Source of the DNA: Propionibacteriaceae bacterium UBA6238 | GTDB taxonomy: Bacteria > Actinomycetota > Actinomycetes > Propionibacteriales > Propionibacteriaceae | Assembly (NCBI GenBank): GCA_002441465.1 | Contig: DJWE01000019.1 | Location: forward strand, 5,448 to 15,424 | Direction of reading: 5' to 3' | DNA: 9,977 nt | Shown: in pieces, positions 7,344 through 9,977 of the stretch | Position numbering within the stretch: position 1 is the stretch's first letter | Layout of the letters: every line of letters starts with the position of its first letter | Notes under the pieces: model-generated | Seen by the model: the letters and a program-made list of their open reading frames with translations, nothing else | What the model was told of the DNA's origin: nothing | The model's database searches: none | Program-made: the position numbers and the translations under genes

Positions 7344-7604
7344 CTACTTCGCCTTGCGGAGGAAGAGGTGGATCGAGCCGGCCTCTTCGAACGAGCCCAG
7401 GAAGTCGTGGCCCATCTTCTTGCACCACGCCGGGATGTCCTTCAGTGTTCCGGAGTCCGTAGCGAGGACCTCCATCACATTTCCCACCGGTACGCCACCG
7501 ATCTGCTTCTTCGCAGCCAGGATCGGGCCCGGGCACGAGACACCGCGCGCGTCGACGACGACCGGAGTCGCAATGGCCTTCAGTTCTTCTATGGTTGACG
7601 ACAT
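7344..7604 (-). CDS. tusA: TusA/SirA-family sulfur carrier protein, first gene of the operon
   Basis: Protein of 86 aa, normal size for TusA. The ATG at 7604 was chosen because GAGGAG lies about 11 bases upstream, the protein then matches family length, and the longer frame to 7739 would run through the palindrome at 7663-7674. The motif DARGVSCPGPIL at 18-29 is the TusA signature, with C24 in CPGP as the persulfide-carrying residue; a second cysteine, C61, lies in the helix after it. TusA proteins accept sulfur from desulfurases or rhodaneses and pass it on, in translation (tRNA thiolation), molybdopterin synthesis or dissimilatory sulfur oxidation. Position at the head of an Hdr/DsrE operon points to the last type rather than tRNA modification. 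The downstream MvhD-like gene begins 3 bases after its TAG. Confidence 0.9.
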   Translation of the reverse strand: MSSTIEELKAIATPVVVDARGVSCPGPILAAKKQIGGVPVGNVMEVLATDSGTLKDIPAWCKKMGHDFLGSFEEAGSIHLFLRKAK

Positions 7605-7628
7605 TGTCCTCTGCTCTCCTCTTTCTGC

Positions 7629-7648
7629 TCCGGACCACTGCGTCCGGA
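7629..7648 (-). promoter_or_regulatory. Hairpin in the tusA leader
   Basis: Bases 7629-7635 pair with 7642-7648 (7 bp, TCCGGAC type) around a 6-base loop. It lies between the CsoR/CstR-like palindrome and the Shine-Dalgarno region of tusA. It might stabilise the leader or mark a second binding site, since TCCGGA is also a self-complementary box repeated at 14-bp spacing. Confidence 0.35.
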
Positions 7649-7658
7649 CACCGAAAGC

Positions 7659-7676
7659 GTACACCCCCGGGGGTAC
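7659..7676. promoter_or_regulatory. CsoR/CstR-type operator candidate upstream of tusA
   Basis: The core ACCCCCGGGGGT (7663-7674) is a perfect 12-bp palindrome flanked on both sides by GTAC. CsoR-family repressors, including the persulfide sensor CstR and copper sensor CsoR, bind sites with the form TACCCC..GGGGTA. The palindrome lies 59-70 bases upstream of the tusA ATG, where it could overlap the start of transcription. A poor promoter match on the minus strand (TTGCGG, 16 bases, TACGTA) lies just upstream. No CsoR-family gene is in the window, so the regulator would act from elsewhere. The link to sulfur is inferred from the genes controlled. Confidence 0.5.
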
Positions 7677-7740
7677 TTGTACGTACTCTGAGAAGACTTC
7701 GCCGCAACCTGCGTGCACACCGATTGAGTCACCACTCACA

Positions 7741-7767
7741 ACGATTTCAGAAACGATTTACGAAACG
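7741..7767. repeat. AT-rich 12-bp tandem repeat between adh and tusA
   Basis: ACGATTT occurs at 7741-7747 and 7753-7759, and GAAACG at 7750-7755 and 7762-7767, giving about two copies of a 12-bp unit plus a partial third. TTTCAGAAA (7745-7753) is also an inverted repeat. The block is AT-rich within very GC-rich surroundings and lies about 140 bases upstream of tusA and 40 bases past the adh stop. It may be a binding site for a second regulator of the operon; nothing identifies the protein. Confidence 0.35.
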
Positions 7768-7805
7768 CCCTGCTTGCGGATTCCGAGGACGCCGCCCGAC
7801 AGGGC

Positions 7806-8954
7806 TCAGCGATCGTTGAGCGCCATCTCCACGACGGCTCGACCCGAGACCGCCCCCCGCTCGAGGCGACGGTAGGTCGCCTCCGCGTGGTAGAGCGAGA
7901 CGCGCTCGGAGACGACGCCGCGATAGTCCAGCACTCCGCGGGCGGCCAGATCGACCACGACCGGTAGGTCGGTCCGGGTCCGCGCGCCATAGGATCCGCA
8001 GACCTGCTGTCCCCGGCGGACCAGTCGATTGATCTCCACCGCCGCCGTCTGCGTGCCGGCGGCCAGGCCCACCGGCACCATCCGGCCGCCGTCGGCGAGC
8101 AGCGTCAGCGCCTGCTCGAAGGTCGCCGGCAAGCCGAGGGCCTCGATGGCGACGTCGACGCCCCGTCCCTCGGTGAGCGCGAAGACCCGCTCCCTGGCGT
8201 CCACATTCCGGGAGTTGATCACATCGGAGGCGCCGTAGCGGATCGCATGCTCGAGCTTCTCGTCGTCCACGTCGATCGCAATCACGGTGCGCGCGCCGAG
8301 CTCGTGGGCGACCTGCACGATGTTCGAGCCAACCCCGCCGATACCGATGACCGCCACCGTCTCGCCGTAGCGCAGGTCTGCTCCGCGGCGTACCGCGCCA
8401 TAGGCCGTCATCGCCGCGCAGCCGAGGATCGCCGCCGCGACGGCGTCCATTCCGTCGGGCATGGGGGTAACCGCGGTGACCGGGATCACGCAGTACTCGG
8501 CGAGCCCGCCCATCGAGTACTGGGCGATCACCGAGCCGTCCAGGTCGGCCAGGCGGCTGGAACCGTCGAAGAGCTGACCCTGGACCCGGTTGAGCCAGAA
8601 GAACGGAGCGCAGAGGTCGTCGCGTCCGCGGGCGCAGTCCGGGCACTGGCCACAGGGCATCAGGAAGGCCCCACAGACCGCATCCCCGGCTGCCAGGCCG
8701 CTGTGCTGGGTGTTCGGGCCGAGTTCCACCACGGTGCCGGACACTTCATGGCCGAGCACGGCTGGGGTCGGGAACGGGATCTTCCCCGACATCACGTGCA
8801 GGTCGGAGTGGCACAGCCCGCAGCCGGTCACCTTGACCAGCACCTCGCCCGAACGCGGCCTCGGCGTGCGGACGCGCCTCACCTCGAGCGGCTCACCGGG
8901 GGCGATCAGCACGGCCGCTCGCATCGTCTCGGGAATGGTCGGAGTCTGGTCCAC
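7806..8954 (-). CDS. Zinc-dependent alcohol dehydrogenase, MDR superfamily
   Basis: Protein of 382 aa that oxidises an alcohol or reduces an aldehyde with NAD(H); substrate unknown. Catalytic zinc ligands are C48 (CGLCHSD), H69-E70 (GHE) and C179. The structural zinc site is the set C101, C104, C107, C115. The Rossmann motif is GIGGVG (204-209), and D228 at the end of the second strand favours NAD over NADP. Both zinc sites and the cofactor site are intact, so the enzyme should be active. The start taken is GTG 8954, with only a weak purine-rich sequence upstream; ATG 8924 (residue 11, just before the conserved strand RAAVLI) is an alternative. It has its own promoter at 9006-9035 and is separated from tusA by 200 bases of control DNA, so it is likely a separate unit. 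A class III or mycothiol-linked role is not indicated. Confidence 0.9.
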   Translation of the reverse strand: MDQTPTIPETMRAAVLIAPGEPLEVRRVRTPRPRSGEVLVKVTGCGLCHSDLHVMSGKIPFPTPAVLGHEVSGTVVELGPNTQHSGLAAGDAVCGAFLMPCGQCPDCARGRDDLCAPFFWLNRVQGQLFDGSSRLADLDGSVIAQYSMGGLAEYCVIPVTAVTPMPDGMDAVAAAILGCAAMTAYGAVRRGADLRYGETVAVIGIGGVGSNIVQVAHELGARTVIAIDVDDEKLEHAIRYGASDVINSRNVDARERVFALTEGRGVDVAIEALGLPATFEQALTLLADGGRMVPVGLAAGTQTAAVEINRLVRRGQQVCGSYGARTRTDLPVVVDLAARGVLDYRGVVSERVSLYHAEATYRRLERGAVSGRAVVEMALNDR

Positions 8955-9001
8955 CTGGCTCGCCTGTCGCTCGGTCCGGCCGCCGACCTCGCCGACGACA
9001 C

Positions 9002-9035
9002 GGACAAACTAGCGTTAGGCACTTTGTCCTGTCAA
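9002..9035 (-). promoter_or_regulatory. Promoter and inverted-repeat operator of the alcohol dehydrogenase gene
   Basis: On the minus strand TTGACA (9030-9035) is followed after 18 bases by TAGTTT (9006-9011), a fair sigma-70/HrdB-type -35/-10 pair. The inverted repeat GGACAAA/TTTGTCC (9002-9008 and 9023-9029, 14-base spacer) covers the spacer and the -10 box. The half-site centres are 21 bp apart, two helical turns, as expected for a dimeric repressor on one face of the DNA. The leader to the GTG would be about 45 bases. Confidence 0.5.
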
Positions 9036-9059
9036 TAGGTCAAAATCACATTACCGGAG

Positions 9060-9977
9060 TCAGTCCATCTCGTAGACGCGAAGCGAGTTGGTCTGCCGGG
9101 AATGCCGCCCGGGATTGCCGGCCACGATCACGACGTGATCCCCATGCTGGACGAAGCCGGTCTCGGTCAGCCCGGTCTGTACCGACTCCACCATCGAATC
9201 GGTGTCGGTGTACTCCGGCGTGACGTAGGACTGCACCCCCCAGCACAAGGTGAGTTCCTGCGCGGTCTTGGGCAACGGAGTAAAGGCCATGATCGGCACC
9301 TCCGAGCGCAGGCGGGCCAACCGGTGCGGGGTGTCTCCGGAGATCGTGAACGCCGCCAGGTACTTCGCTCCGACCCGCTCGGCCACCTCGACGGCGGCCT
9401 TTGAGATGACTCCGGAGGTCGTGTGCGGGTTCCAGCTCAGCGGACGGATCTTGTCCAAGCCCTCCGCCTCGGTCCGGGTGATGATCCGGGCCATCACGTT
9501 CACCGCGTCGATCGCGTAGTCCCCGACCGCCGTCTCCCCGGACAGCATCACCGCGTCCGCCCCGTCCAGGATGGCGTTGGCGACATCGGAGGCTTCGGCT
9601 CGCGTGGGCCGGTGCGCGGTGATCATCGACTCCAGCATCTGGGTCGCCACGATCACCGGCTTCGCCCACGCCCTGGCCGCGTCGATGATCCGCTTCTGGA
9701 CACCGGGCACCTCCTCCAGGGGCAACTCGACGCCGAGATCACCCCGGGCGACCATGAACGCGTCGAAGGAGTCGATCACCTCGTACAGGTTCTCGATCGC
9801 CTGGGGTTTCTCCAGCTTCGCGATCACCGGAACGTGGCGATCCTCCTCGTCCATCACGGCGCGCACCGGCTCGACGTCGGAGGCATTGCGGACGAAGGAG
9901 AGGGCAATCATGTCGACGCCGTGACGCAGCGCCCAGCGCAGGTCGCGCTCGTCCTTCTCGCTCAGCGCGGGCACGCT
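9060..9977 (-). CDS. pyk: Pyruvate kinase, C-terminal part (5' end outside the window)
   Basis: 305 aa are visible; the gene starts right of the window, since the family is about 470-480 aa and the first visible residues (SVPALSEKD) are internal. The enzyme makes pyruvate and ATP from phosphoenolpyruvate and ADP at the end of glycolysis. Visible catalytic features, counted from the window edge: K54 and E56 in IAKLEKP (catalytic lysine and metal ligand), D80 in VARGDLG (metal ligand), T112 in ATQMLESM, and the SGETAVG stretch. The C-terminal allosteric domain follows and ends in SLRVYEMD. There is no insertion or frame break. It is 105 bases from the next gene, with no clear terminator between, but that gene has its own promoter. 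A GTG at 9974 is an internal valine codon, not a start. Confidence 0.97.
   Translation of the reverse strand, partial: SVPALSEKDERDLRWALRHGVDMIALSFVRNASDVEPVRAVMDEEDRHVPVIAKLEKPQAIENLYEVIDSFDAFMVARGDLGVELPLEEVPGVQKRIIDAARAWAKPVIVATQMLESMITAHRPTRAEASDVANAILDGADAVMLSGETAVGDYAIDAVNVMARIITRTEAEGLDKIRPLSWNPHTTSGVISKAAVEVAERVGAKYLAAFTISGDTPHRLARLRSEVPIMAFTPLPKTAQELTLCWGVQSYVTPEYTDTDSMVESVQTGLTETGFVQHGDHVVIVAGNPGRHSRQTNSLRVYEMD

Noticed and set aside
400..7604. Sulfate-reduction (dissimilatory) locus
   Set aside because: Despite QmoC-like and DsrE-like proteins, there is no sat, aprAB or dsrAB in the window, and TusA/DsrE pairing fits sulfur transfer or oxidation better.
7605..7739. Longer TusA form starting at 7739
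   Set aside because: The extra 45 residues have no family match, would exceed normal TusA length and would cover the palindrome and leader hairpin. The ATG at 7604 has a GAGGAG upstream.

Overview
The window is high-GC DNA with closely packed, mostly minus-strand genes. Several have GTG starts, start/stop overlaps of the ATGA type are common, and hairpins lack U-tracts. This fits an actinobacterium; the lineage within the phylum cannot be fixed from the sequence. No insertion sequences, CRISPR arrays or broken genes were found, and every gene read here is open in one frame.

Layout from left to right: (1) the 3' part of a plus-strand class II tRNA-Leu with anticodon CAA (1-63); (2) about 300 bp of gene-free DNA holding a few hairpins (64-364); (3) a perfect 13-bp hairpin (365-394) just after the last gene of a minus-strand operon; (4) the seven-gene operon itself (400-7604), read right to left: tusA-like, MvhD-like, DsrE-like, HdrA-like with an inserted GltD-type NADPH module, a second HdrA-like, a small winged-helix protein, and a QmoC-like membrane subunit; (5) a 200-bp control region (7605-7805) with a CsoR/CstR-type palindrome and an AT-rich 12-bp repeat; (6) a zinc alcohol dehydrogenase gene with its own promoter (7806-9035); (7) the C-terminal two thirds of pyruvate kinase (9060-9977).

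The operon is the main item of interest. TusA and DsrE-family proteins carry sulfur as protein-bound persulfides. HdrA-type flavoproteins and QmoC-type cytochrome b subunits move electrons between soluble carriers and the quinone pool. The hdrA-hdrA-qmoC order parallels QmoABC of sulfate reducers, and the tusA/dsrE pairing parallels the sHdr sulfur-oxidation clusters. However, no HdrB, AprAB or Sat gene is present in the window. One HdrA carries a GltD-like NADPH domain, so the complex could link NADPH, a sulfane-sulfur substrate and menaquinone. Direction and substrate are inference. The CsoR/CstR-like palindrome in front of tusA is consistent with control by reactive sulfur species or copper. 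Pyruvate kinase and the alcohol dehydrogenase look like unrelated neighbours.
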